Shown: positions 4,889-12,478 of the stretch, one piece after another | How the letters are laid out: each line of letters begins with the position of its first letter | Numbering within the stretch: the first letter of the stretch is position 1 | DNA from: a virus | IMG/VR virus record: IMGVR_UViG_3300017756_000152 | Location: 1-20,414 of that record | DNA: 20,414 nucleotides | Reading direction: 5' to 3' (one strand) | Position numbers and translations under genes: made by a program | The notes under the pieces: generated by a model | Told to the model about the DNA's origin: nothing | Database searches by the model: none | What the model saw: only the letters and a program-made list of their open reading frames with translations

Positions 4889-6329
4889 ACCAGCAAAGAT
4901 AATAGTAGATGACCTTGCTCCTGTAGAAGAGCAGCATAACATTATCTTTAAACCTAACGCTGGCCCACAGACAAACTTTCTAGCAGCAGGTGAGCGTGAG
5001 GTTCTATATGGTGGCTCTGCAGGTGGGGGTAAGTCATACGCTATGTTGGCTGACCCATTACGGTTTATGGGCCATCCAGCCTTCTCAGGATTGCTCCTAC
5101 GACATACTACAGAAGAACTAAGAGAACTTATCTTTAAGTCACAGGAAATGTACCCTAAGATCTGGCCCGGTATTAAGTGGTCTGAACGTAAGATGCAATG
5201 GACTGCACCATCGGGTGCCAGACTGTGGATGTCTTACTTAGATAAAGAAGATGACGTATTACGCTATCAAGGTTTGGCATTTAGTTGGATAGGCTTTGAC
5301 GAACTTACTCAGTGGCCTACTCCCTTTGCTTGGAACTACATGAGGAGTCGCTTGAGATCTACAGCAAATGATTTGCCTGTATATATGAGAGCTACTACTA
5401 ACCCCGGAGGTAGAGGCCATCATTGGGTTAAAAAAATGTTTATTGATCCTGCTCCGCATAATAGAGCGTTTGATGCAACAGACATTGAAACAACTGAAGT
5501 ATTACGTTATCCTGCTGGACATGAGAAAGCTGGTAAACCTTTATTCAAACGTAAGTTTATACCTGCCCGTCTTTCCGATAATCCTTACCTAGCTGCACAA
5601 GGTGACTATGAAGCAATGCTTCTGTCTTTACCTGAACAACAACGTAGGCAATTACTAGATGGTGATTGGGATATTAAAGAGGGTGCAGCCTTTACAGAGT
5701 TCGACAGAAACATACATGTAGTTGAACCCTTTCGTATACCAAGTAACTGGGTAAAGTTTAGAGCATGTGACTATGGGTATGGAAGTAAGTCAGGAGTAGT
5801 TTGGTTTGCAGTATCTCCTAATGAACAATTAATTGTATACAGAGAACTATACGTAGGTAAAGTACTAGCTGCAGACTTAGCAGATATGGTATTGGATTTA
5901 GAGGCTGAAGATGGAAATATTAAGTATGGCGTTCTTGATAGTTCTTTATGGCACAAGCGTGGTGATACTGGCCCATCATTGGCTGAACAAATGATTCAAC
6001 GTGGATGTCGGTGGCGTCCATCTGATAGATCTAAAGGCTCACGTGTAGCTGGTAAGAATGAAATACATAGGCGGCTACAGGTAGATGAATTTACGGAAGA
6101 GCCTCGTATGGTGTTTTTTAATAACTGTACTAATATGGTTGCCCAACTACCAGCCCTACCCATCGACAAAAGAAACCCAGAAGATATTGACACCACCTCC
6201 GAAGATCACTTGTACGATGCTTTGCGATATGGTATCATGTCCAGACCAAGGTTTAGTATATTTGACTACGACCCAAACGGAAGACCACAAGGTGGTATGC
6301 GAGTAGCAGATGCTACCTTTGGTTATTAA
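4746..6329 (+). CDS. Large terminase subunit (ATPase and nuclease, 527 aa)
   Basis: The packaging motor and headful or site-specific nuclease. The ATPase shows Walker A GGSAGGGKS at 89-97, Walker B IGFDE at 182-186 and the coupling motif TTNPGG at 217-222. The nuclease half begins near FRACDYGYG with Asp342, continues with YGVLDSS near 400, and ends with EDHLYDALRYG containing Asp491, consistent with an RNase H-like metal site. The first 60 residues are Lys/Thr-rich and probably flexible. The start is uncertain: ATG 4746 gives full length, and ATG 4797 reduces the overlap with the HTH gene. Neither has a strong ribosome site. It acts at the portal with the small subunit at 4099. Confidence 0.92.
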   Translation: MSDEEKTKLEAYADGQTMRKRQSPKRKNLKTTASGRKSKTTKKQTQPEPAKIIVDDLAPVEEQHNIIFKPNAGPQTNFLAAGEREVLYGGSAGGGKSYAMLADPLRFMGHPAFSGLLLRHTTEELRELIFKSQEMYPKIWPGIKWSERKMQWTAPSGARLWMSYLDKEDDVLRYQGLAFSWIGFDELTQWPTPFAWNYMRSRLRSTANDLPVYMRATTNPGGRGHHWVKKMFIDPAPHNRAFDATDIETTEVLRYPAGHEKAGKPLFKRKFIPARLSDNPYLAAQGDYEAMLLSLPEQQRRQLLDGDWDIKEGAAFTEFDRNIHVVEPFRIPSNWVKFRACDYGYGSKSGVVWFAVSPNEQLIVYRELYVGKVLAADLADMVLDLEAEDGNIKYGVLDSSLWHKRGDTGPSLAEQMIQRGCRWRPSDRSKGSRVAGKNEIHRRLQVDEFTEEPRMVFFNNCTNMVAQLPALPIDKRNPEDIDTTSEDHLYDALRYGIMSRPRFSIFDYDPNGRPQGGMRVADATFGY

Positions 6330-6346
6330 CAGCAATGGAAATATAA

Positions 6347-8473
6347 ATGGAAGAAGATACAGAAGGTTTTATTGAAGACGATGCCATTATTCTAGAAGAT
6401 AGTGATGACTCAACTATTGATGATGCAGACACTTCTAAAATAATTCCGTTTATTATGGAAAAATACAATCGTGCAGATGATTATCGTCAGCAGGATGAGG
6501 ATCGTTGGTTACGTGCGTACCGTAATTATCGTGGCTTGTATAGCCCAGACGTACAATTTACTGAAGCAGAAAAGTCTAGAGTATTTATTAAAGTAACTAA
6601 AACAAAAACACTAGCTGCCTATGGTCAGATTGTAGATGTATTATTTGCAGGACAAAAGTTTCCGCTTACTGTAGATCCTACAGAGCTACCTGATGGCGTA
6701 GTTGCTGATGTAAACTTTGATCCTAAAGAGCCTGAACAGTTACGTGAGTCTGGATTAAATGAACCTGTAAGTCCGTATGGCTTTAGGGGAGATGGCAGAG
6801 AACTACCTGCAGGTGCTACATCTAAAACTCTTTTAGAAAGTCTAGGACCACTTAAAGATAAACTAGAAGGCATAGATGGTGTACGTGAAGGTGTAGGCAA
6901 AACTCCTACAGCAATTACATTTAGCCCAGCAATGGTTGCGGCTAAGATGATGCAAAAGAAAATACACGATCAGTTAGAAGAGTCTAGTGCCAGTAAACAT
7001 TTACGTAGTACTGCATTTGAGATGGCATTATTTGGTACGGGTATTATGAAAGGCCCGTTTGCTGTAGATAAAGAGTATCCTAATTGGGGTGACGATGGAG
7101 AGTATTCTCCTATGATGAAAACAATACCTCAAGTATCACATGTATCTGTATGGAATTTTTACCCAGATCCAGACGCAAACAATATGGAAGAAGCTCAGTT
7201 TGTTATTGAGCGCCATAAAATGTCACGTACTCAACTGCGTAACTTAAAACGTAGACCGCACTTTCGTTCTAATGTAATTGAAGAAGCGGTACAGCTTGGT
7301 GAAAATTATAATAAAGAATCGTGGGAAGATGATTTAGCTGACTATGCACCAGAGCATGGTGTAGAGCGTTACGAAGTTCTTGAGTATTGGGGTATGGTAG
7401 ATACCGATATGCTAGAGGAACAAGGCGTAGATATTCCACAAGAACTGTCTGAAGTAGAAGAGCTACAAGCTAACGTCTGGATTTGTAACGGTAAACTACT
7501 TCGCATGGTACTTAACCCGTTTAAACCCGCTAAGATTCCTTACATGGCTGCACCATACGAGCTTAACCCTTACTCATTCTTTGGTGTAGGTATTGCAGAA
7601 AATATGGATGATACACAAACATTAATGAATGGCTTTATGCGAATGGCTGTTGACAATGCTGTATTATCTGGTAATCTTTTAATTGAGGTTGATGAAACTA
7701 ACTTAGTGCCGGGTCAAGATCTATCTGTATACCCCGGCAAAGTATTTAGACGCCAAGGTGGAGCACCGGGGCAAGCTATCTTCGGCACAAAGTTTCCTAA
7801 CGTTGCTGCAGAAAACTTACAGTTATTTGATAAAGCAAGGGTACTAGCAGATGAGTCAACTGGATTTCCATCTTTCGCTCATGGTCAAACAGGGGTCAGT
7901 GGTGTGGGTCGTACTGCTTCTGGCATTTCTATGCTTATGGGTGCCGCACAAGGTGGTATAAAGAATGTAATTAAAAACGTAGATGATTACTTACTACGTC
8001 CACTAGGCGAAGGTCTATTTAGATTTAATATGCAGTTTGACTTTGATCCAACAATCAAAGGTGATCTAGAGGTTAAAGCACGTGGTACTGAAAGTCTTAT
8101 GGCTAATGAAGTACGCAGTCAACGTCTTATGCAGTTTATGCAAATCTCCTCTAGTCCTGCGCTTGCACCTTTTGCTAAGTTTCAGTACATTATTCGTGAG
8201 ATTGCAAAGTCTTTAGAGTTAGATCCAGATAAAGTAACTAACAATATGGATGAAGCGGCTATTCAAGCAGAGTTAATGAAAGGCTTTCAGCAAGAACAGC
8301 CAGCACCAGCAGGTGCTAATCCAGCAGATCCAACAGGTGCAGGTGGCGGTACAATAGGTACAGGCCAAGCACCAACCCCTCAAGAACAAGGATTCAGTGG
8401 CAATGAACAAGGAGCACCTCAACAAGCTCAAGGGGCTGGTCAACAACCACCAGCAGTGGGAACAGTTCAGTAA
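6347..8473 (+). CDS. Portal protein (708 aa)
   Basis: The dodecameric ring through which DNA enters and leaves the head. The length of about 700 residues fits portals of P22-like and related short-tailed phages. The acidic N-terminus is followed by YNRADDYRQQDEDRWLRAYR and KVTKTKTLAAYGQIVD, common in this type. The core has VWNFYPDPDANNMEEAQFVI and GVGIAENMDDTQTLMNGF, and then TASGISMLMGAAQGGIKN, all typical portal segments. Residues from about 645 form a Gln/Pro/Gly/Ala-rich tail. The last 70 or so bases encode this tail while also coding the next gene in another frame. Start ATG 6347 has GGAA five bases upstream. Confidence 0.88.
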   Translation: MEEDTEGFIEDDAIILEDSDDSTIDDADTSKIIPFIMEKYNRADDYRQQDEDRWLRAYRNYRGLYSPDVQFTEAEKSRVFIKVTKTKTLAAYGQIVDVLFAGQKFPLTVDPTELPDGVVADVNFDPKEPEQLRESGLNEPVSPYGFRGDGRELPAGATSKTLLESLGPLKDKLEGIDGVREGVGKTPTAITFSPAMVAAKMMQKKIHDQLEESSASKHLRSTAFEMALFGTGIMKGPFAVDKEYPNWGDDGEYSPMMKTIPQVSHVSVWNFYPDPDANNMEEAQFVIERHKMSRTQLRNLKRRPHFRSNVIEEAVQLGENYNKESWEDDLADYAPEHGVERYEVLEYWGMVDTDMLEEQGVDIPQELSEVEELQANVWICNGKLLRMVLNPFKPAKIPYMAAPYELNPYSFFGVGIAENMDDTQTLMNGFMRMAVDNAVLSGNLLIEVDETNLVPGQDLSVYPGKVFRRQGGAPGQAIFGTKFPNVAAENLQLFDKARVLADESTGFPSFAHGQTGVSGVGRTASGISMLMGAAQGGIKNVIKNVDDYLLRPLGEGLFRFNMQFDFDPTIKGDLEVKARGTESLMANEVRSQRLMQFMQISSSPALAPFAKFQYIIREIAKSLELDPDKVTNNMDEAAIQAELMKGFQQEQPAPAGANPADPTGAGGGTIGTGQAPTPQEQGFSGNEQGAPQQAQGAGQQPPAVGTVQ

Positions 8474-8612
8474 TTACTTAGATGAACTGATAGCACAGCA
8501 ACATCGTTCTATGGAACAAACAGATAATGATAAAGTTATGTATAGGTCACAGGGCGCTATATATCAGTTACGTAGATTAAAACTATTACGAGATGAGGTA
8601 TTAAAATCATGA
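8403..8612 (+). CDS. Small charged helical protein after the portal (69 aa)
   Basis: ATG 8403 (or GTG 8397, two codons earlier) begins inside the portal tail, with AAGGA at 8388-8392. The product MNKEHLNKLKGLVNNHQQW followed by FSNYLDELIAQQHRSMEQ and a second helix YQLRRLKLLRDEVLK is predicted by eye to be mostly alpha-helical. It is rich in Gln, Leu and charged residues. The portal overlap is about 70 bases. The stop overlaps the next gene's start (ATGA). No enzyme motif is visible. It might assist head assembly, given its position between portal and the large modular protein, but that is inference. Confidence 0.65.
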   Translation: MNKEHLNKLKGLVNNHQQWEQFSNYLDELIAQQHRSMEQTDNDKVMYRSQGAIYQLRRLKLLRDEVLKS

Positions 8613-11056
8613 AAGATCAAATGGAACTTTTTGAAGATGGCGGTCTTAAAGATGAGGGCGGCATGGTAGATGAAGAATCTGGTAATGAAGTTCCTGTTGG
8701 TGGAACACGTAAAGGTGTTCGTGATGATATACCTGCAATGGTAAGTGAAGGTGAGTTTGTATTTCCTGAAGATGTAGTAAGATACATTGGCCTAGATAAA
8801 CTTATGCAGCTACGACAAAAGGCAAAAGTAGGATTAAAACGTATGGAAGATATGGGCCAAATGGGTAATAGCGATGAAGCTACCATACCTGACGATATGC
8901 CTATGGATTCACCCGATCTTGTTATTGTAGCTGGTGAAGCACCTAAAGAGATGGCAGAGGGTGGGGCGGTTGTAGATGGAGTTGCTCAAACTGCTGCACC
9001 CCGCAGACTTACACCTGAAATACAAAGACCCGAAAGAAAACAGGTAAGTTTTAAACAGCTTATGGGCAAGAATGCTGTAGAGTTTAAGCAGTATCGCAAT
9101 GCTCAAGGAGCAAGTCTTTTGATTCCTTTTGTGGGAGGTAATCCTATATACCCAATTCCTTCTGGTTATACTTTGTACGATGCAAGCACAGATACTGCCG
9201 ATCCTACAAGCCCTCAAAATCAAGCTGATGCTATTGCTACTGAAGTGTCTACAGCTATTAATAGAGCTACTGGTAATGATAGAGATGATGATGGACCTGC
9301 ATCAGTACCTCAAAGTGCTTTTCAAAAAGCTGGCAGTTGGGATATGGATACATCAGGTAAAGATGGCAAGGCTTTACAGATGTGGATTGATGAGGCTACT
9401 AAATTTACAAATGGAACATCTACGGTTGTAACAGGTGTAGCCGCTGCATTTGGTTTAGGTTTACCTGTAGCTGCAATGACATCTTTGGAAAAAAAACGAA
9501 TACTAAAGGGTATTGATGCTAAAATTGCACAGGCCAGAAAAACAGATATGGCAGGTCAGGTAGCTGCATTAGAGGCTATTAAAAAAGATTTAACAGAAAA
9601 AACTACAGGTATAAGTTCTGCTTTGTCTAGTTTAACTACTACAGTATCTGACCTATTTAATTTTTCAAATGAACAAAAAGAAACAGCAGTTAATACTGCT
9701 AGTAGAGTAACTGAACTAGAAAATACTGTAGCTGAACAACCTACTGCTGCTTTTACTCCTGATGTAGCTAAAGATACTGCTACACCTGCTGTAGATGAAG
9801 GCTTTCAACAAGATCAAGCTAGTCAAACTCTTGCTGCTTTTACTCCTACTGTATCGGGTCCAGCAGCAGCAGAGGCTCAATTTGGTGCTCCATTAGGAGA
9901 TCCTTTAGGTGGAACTCCTCCTGCTGTAGATGAACTAGTGTTTACTCCAAGTTTACCTGTACCACCAGTAAGTGGCTATGATGAAATTAAAGCAGATCCT
10001 CGTCTATTAGAATCAGCAGGTGTGCCTTTTCAGTATCCTGCACCTACACCTGTAACTACTCCTGCACCTCAACCTACAACACCTGTAGGTGCTAGTTCTT
10101 TTGGTGAGGCACTAACTCAACAAGCGCCTAGTTTAATAGCAGAAGACATACAACAAACAGATGCGTATAAACTAAGATATGGTGATACTGATGCTCAGAT
10201 GCAAAGTTTAATGCCGCCCGTTGTATTGCCAAGTGCACCAGTAGTAACTGGTTATGATGATGCACCTATTAAATCTTTAACTGATACACGGCAAGAAAAA
10301 GAAAAGGCAGAAATTGCAGCAGCAGCAAAGGCAGCAAAAGAAAAAGCTGAAAAAGAAGAAGCAGCAAGGGAAGCAGCAATAGCGGCAGCAGCAAAAGCAG
10401 CGGCAGATAAAGCGGCAGCGGAAAAGGCTGCAGAAGAAAAGGCTGAAAGAGAAAGAGTTGCAGCAGCAGCAAAAGCAGCTAGAGAAAAAGCTGAAAGTGA
10501 CGCTAGAGAAGCGGCTGCAGCAAAGGCAGCAAAAGAAAAAGCTGAGAAAGAAGAAGCAGCAAGGGAGGCAGCAATAGCGGCAGCAGCAAAACGTGACAGA
10601 GATGATGACACTAATAGTATTTTTAATAAAACATTAGAAACAACAGGTACGGCAACTAGAACAGGAAGTGCTGCACCTAGTACATCTATTAGACCTACAG
10701 CTAGACCAACTACTTCTTCAAGTGACGATAGTAGTAGCGATGATAGTAGCAGTGATAGTAGTTGTGTTATAGCAACTCACGGCGTAGCAACAGGAGGCTT
10801 TAGTCTTTTAGATAAAGCAAAAGCAGAGCTGTGGTGTGAGAGAACATATCACAATAAATGGTACGGTGAAGCATTTAGACGTGGCTACCGCTATGCAGGA
10901 AACACGGCTATTAAAAAAGGCAATGCAGCAAAACACTATCAAGAGTTTAAAGACTTTGTATTATACGGTAGGGGTCTTAAAAAGGATTGGAAGTCTGCAG
11001 TAAATTATTATAAACGAACTATTCAGTTTTTTGTAACTGGACTAATTGTAAGATAG
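8609..11056 (+). CDS. Large modular virion-type protein with Ala-rich coil and Cys/His C-terminal domain (815 aa)
   Basis: Residues 1-90 carry FEDGGLKDEGGMVDEESG, RDDIPAMVSEGEFVFPEDVV and RYIGLDKLMQLRQKAK, a conserved N-terminal module that I recall from many marine phage proteins. A second Gly-Gly motif MAEGGAVVDG follows near 113. The centre is Thr/Pro/Ala-rich and includes a Gly/Ala-rich hydrophobic stretch near 276-293. Residues 560-665 are an Ala/Glu/Lys coiled coil holding a 25-residue duplication (572-596 and 637-661). A Ser/Asp linker (about 701-718) leads to a distinct C-terminal domain with Cys719, His724, Cys743 and His748, then aromatic and basic residues. The gene lies between portal and scaffold, so a structural or ejected internal protein is likely. 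The exact function is unknown. Confidence 0.75.
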   Translation: MKDQMELFEDGGLKDEGGMVDEESGNEVPVGGTRKGVRDDIPAMVSEGEFVFPEDVVRYIGLDKLMQLRQKAKVGLKRMEDMGQMGNSDEATIPDDMPMDSPDLVIVAGEAPKEMAEGGAVVDGVAQTAAPRRLTPEIQRPERKQVSFKQLMGKNAVEFKQYRNAQGASLLIPFVGGNPIYPIPSGYTLYDASTDTADPTSPQNQADAIATEVSTAINRATGNDRDDDGPASVPQSAFQKAGSWDMDTSGKDGKALQMWIDEATKFTNGTSTVVTGVAAAFGLGLPVAAMTSLEKKRILKGIDAKIAQARKTDMAGQVAALEAIKKDLTEKTTGISSALSSLTTTVSDLFNFSNEQKETAVNTASRVTELENTVAEQPTAAFTPDVAKDTATPAVDEGFQQDQASQTLAAFTPTVSGPAAAEAQFGAPLGDPLGGTPPAVDELVFTPSLPVPPVSGYDEIKADPRLLESAGVPFQYPAPTPVTTPAPQPTTPVGASSFGEALTQQAPSLIAEDIQQTDAYKLRYGDTDAQMQSLMPPVVLPSAPVVTGYDDAPIKSLTDTRQEKEKAEIAAAAKAAKEKAEKEEAAREAAIAAAAKAAADKAAAEKAAEEKAERERVAAAAKAAREKAESDAREAAAAKAAKEKAEKEEAAREAAIAAAAKRDRDDDTNSIFNKTLETTGTATRTGSAAPSTSIRPTARPTTSSSDDSSSDDSSSDSSCVIATHGVATGGFSLLDKAKAELWCERTYHNKWYGEAFRRGYRYAGNTAIKKGNAAKHYQEFKDFVLYGRGLKKDWKSAVNYYKRTIQFFVTGLIVR
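10322..10396 (+). repeat. 75-bp in-gene duplication, copy 1
   Basis: Codes residues 572-596 of the 815-residue protein (Ala/Lys/Glu coil). It matches 10517-10591 with only two base differences, both silent, 195 bases apart. This points to a recent duplication in a coiled-coil segment. Confidence 0.8.
10517..10591 (+). repeat. 75-bp in-gene duplication, copy 2
   Basis: Second copy of 10322-10396, in the same reading frame, coding residues 637-661. The spacing of 65 codons keeps the frame, so the duplication lengthens the coil without breaking the gene. Confidence 0.8.
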
Positions 11057-11064
11057 AGGATATA

Positions 11065-11280
11065 ATGGCTGATCAAAAAACATACAACGAGTTTATGTTA
11101 GAAGTAAAAGATAGATTTAGGCAGTTGTCAGATAATGATAAAGATGCAATACGTTCTTTACGTGGCACACCTGAAGGTAGAGTACTATCAAAGGTACTAG
11201 GAGAAATAGGTCTTATTAATCTAGGAATAGCTAAAAAACCTACGGCAAGATCTAAAAAACGTGGACTAGCAACACGTTAA
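11065..11280 (+). CDS. Small hypothetical protein (71 aa)
   Basis: ATG 11065 has AGAGGAT just upstream. The product is charged and probably helical: YNEFMLEVKDRFRQLSDNDK, then TPEGRVLSKVLGEIG, and a basic tail KKPTARSKKRGLATR. It carries no Cys and no membrane segment. It sits between the large modular protein and the scaffold, a place where phages often have small head-assembly factors. I do not recognise the family. Confidence 0.65.
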   Translation: MADQKTYNEFMLEVKDRFRQLSDNDKDAIRSLRGTPEGRVLSKVLGEIGLINLGIAKKPTARSKKRGLATR

Positions 11281-11281
11281 A

Positions 11282-11350
11282 TTGCTAGATACGCTGGCTA
11301 CTCATCCCCCATCCAACATGGCTACGGTGGCCCCAGTAAGGAAAATATAA
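11282..11350 (+). CDS. Possible 22-codon leader ORF before the scaffold
   Basis: Between the stop at 11280 and the scaffold start at 11350, a short open frame runs from TTG 11282 (with an internal ATG 11318) to a TAA that overlaps the scaffold ATG (TAATG), the same coupling seen elsewhere here. The predicted peptide is LDTLATHPPSNM followed by ATVAPVRKI. The stretch is more GC-rich than its surroundings, with TGGCTAC repeated at 11295 and 11319. There is no clear ribosome-binding site. It may be a leader peptide or only a spacer RNA. Confidence 0.25.
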   Translation: MLDTLATHPPSNMATVAPVRKI

Positions 11351-12213
11351 TGGCTAATGATATTATGGCAGAAGAAATGCAAACAGAAAAGAAAGTTGCA
11401 TTTGCTAATCGTAAATATAATAATGAAGACAAACGTAAAAAAGAAGAAGAAGAGTTAGAACAACTTATCGCAGAACAAAAGGGTGAATCTGTAGAAAGTA
11501 CACAAGAAGCAGAACCTACTGGTGCAGAAGAAAGAAGTTTTAAAAAACGTTACGGTGATCTTCGTAGGCACATGCAAGATAAAGAAAAATCTTGGGAAGA
11601 TAAGTTTAAACAACTTGAAGGTCAGTTAAAAGAAGTAACGCAACAAGAAATTAAATTACCTAAATCGGATGATGACATTGAAGCGTGGGCAAAACAATAT
11701 CCAGATGTAGCTGCTATTGTAGAAACTATTGCAATTAAAAAAGCACGTGAACAGTCTGCAGGTTTAGAAGATCGTGTAAAAGAAATTGATGAGATGAGAG
11801 CTACAGCATCTCGTGAAAAAGCAGAAGCTGAATTAATGAAGGCACACCCAGACTTTGGTGAGATTCGTGATAGTGACGAGTTTCACGAGTGGGCTGATGA
11901 ACAACCTAAGTGGGTACAAGATGCACTGTATGAAAATGACAGTGATGCTCGTTCAGCAAGTCGTGCCATTGATCTGTATAAAGCAGACAAGAACATTAAA
12001 ACAAAGAAACCTGCAAGCACAAAAGATGCTGCACGTTCTGTAAACAGTCGTAATAATCGTAGCCAACCTGAAGAATATGATTCATCTACAATATTTAAAG
12101 AATCACAAGTAGCTAAGATGTCACCTCAACAATACGAAAAAGCATCTGACCAAATTATGGAAGCTATTCGTACAGGTAAATTTGTTTACGATATGTCTGG
12201 TTCTGCCAGATAA
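11350..12213 (+). CDS. Scaffolding (capsid assembly) protein (287 aa)
   Basis: A highly charged, mostly helical protein directly upstream of the major capsid gene, the normal position of a phage scaffold. Residues 20-110 are rich in Glu, Lys and Gln with long heptad-like runs (RKKEEEELEQLIAEQ, KFKQLEGQLKEVTQQE). The middle carries IEAWAKQYPDVAAIVETIA and MKAHPDFGEIRDSDEFHEWA, followed by QPKWVQDALYEND, familiar from scaffold-type proteins of marine podoviruses. The C-terminus is polar and ends with a short helix (QIMEAIRTGKFVYDM) that may bind the capsid protein. AAGGA precedes the start. It is expected to leave the head before or during DNA filling. Confidence 0.8.
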   Translation: MANDIMAEEMQTEKKVAFANRKYNNEDKRKKEEEELEQLIAEQKGESVESTQEAEPTGAEERSFKKRYGDLRRHMQDKEKSWEDKFKQLEGQLKEVTQQEIKLPKSDDDIEAWAKQYPDVAAIVETIAIKKAREQSAGLEDRVKEIDEMRATASREKAEAELMKAHPDFGEIRDSDEFHEWADEQPKWVQDALYENDSDARSASRAIDLYKADKNIKTKKPASTKDAARSVNSRNNRSQPEEYDSSTIFKESQVAKMSPQQYEKASDQIMEAIRTGKFVYDMSGSAR

Positions 12214-12218
12214 AGCTA

Positions 12219-12246
12219 TTGACATATAATATATTTATGATATAAC
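12219..12246 (+). promoter_or_regulatory. Promoter for the major capsid gene
   Basis: TTGACA at 12219-12224, 16 bases, then TATAAC at 12241-12246. The -10 box lies inside the 14-base word TATGATATAACTAT (12236-12249), identical to 2490-2503. It begins five bases after the scaffold stop. It would place the transcript start near 12253, leaving a leader of about 225 bases before the capsid gene. Confidence 0.65.
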
Positions 12247-12249
12247 TAT

Positions 12250-12478
12250 ATGTACAATCGGTAGTATGGCCCTGTTAGGTATTAACTACAGTTACCCGTA
12301 CTACCAATTAACTAAACTATCCGCAAACAACAATACACGCTTTCGGACAACCTAATGTCTCATGGCCCGTTTTGCTAGAAGGTAGGCCAACTTTCTAATA
12401 AACGCACCCTAGTAGAATTAGCCTCTGTATAAGTCATTAGTCGTTTGCATCTGTGATTTAATGCTAGGAGAAACTAAA
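12250..12478 (+). promoter_or_regulatory. Long structured leader of the capsid mRNA
   Basis: About 228 bases without a clear gene. GGTAGTA at 12260-12266 pairs perfectly with TACTACC at 12299-12305. AGAAGGT at 12377-12383 pairs with ACTTTCT at 12390-12396 (one G-T pair, extendable by T-A). TTAGGT at 12275-12280 can pair with ACCTAA at 12350-12355, and GGCC at 12268 with GGCC at 12364, which would compete with the first hairpin. A 29-codon frame (ATG 12266 to TAA 12355) with no ribosome site is also present. The leader ends in AGGAGA at 12466-12471 before the capsid start. It may regulate capsid translation or mRNA stability. Confidence 0.45.

Noticed and set aside
6085-6306. 73-codon plus-strand frame inside the large terminase
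   Set aside because: It overlaps the nuclease half of terminase out of frame, where the terminase motifs are intact; no independent evidence.
10252-10611. Minus-strand open frame of 119 codons, Ser/Ala/Phe-rich
   Set aside because: It is the reverse complement of the Ala/Glu/Lys coil of the 815-residue protein; its low complexity follows from that, and it has no supporting start site.
12355-12378. Seven-codon frame starting in the TAATG at 12355
   Set aside because: Too short to support, and without a ribosome site; retained only as part of the leader.
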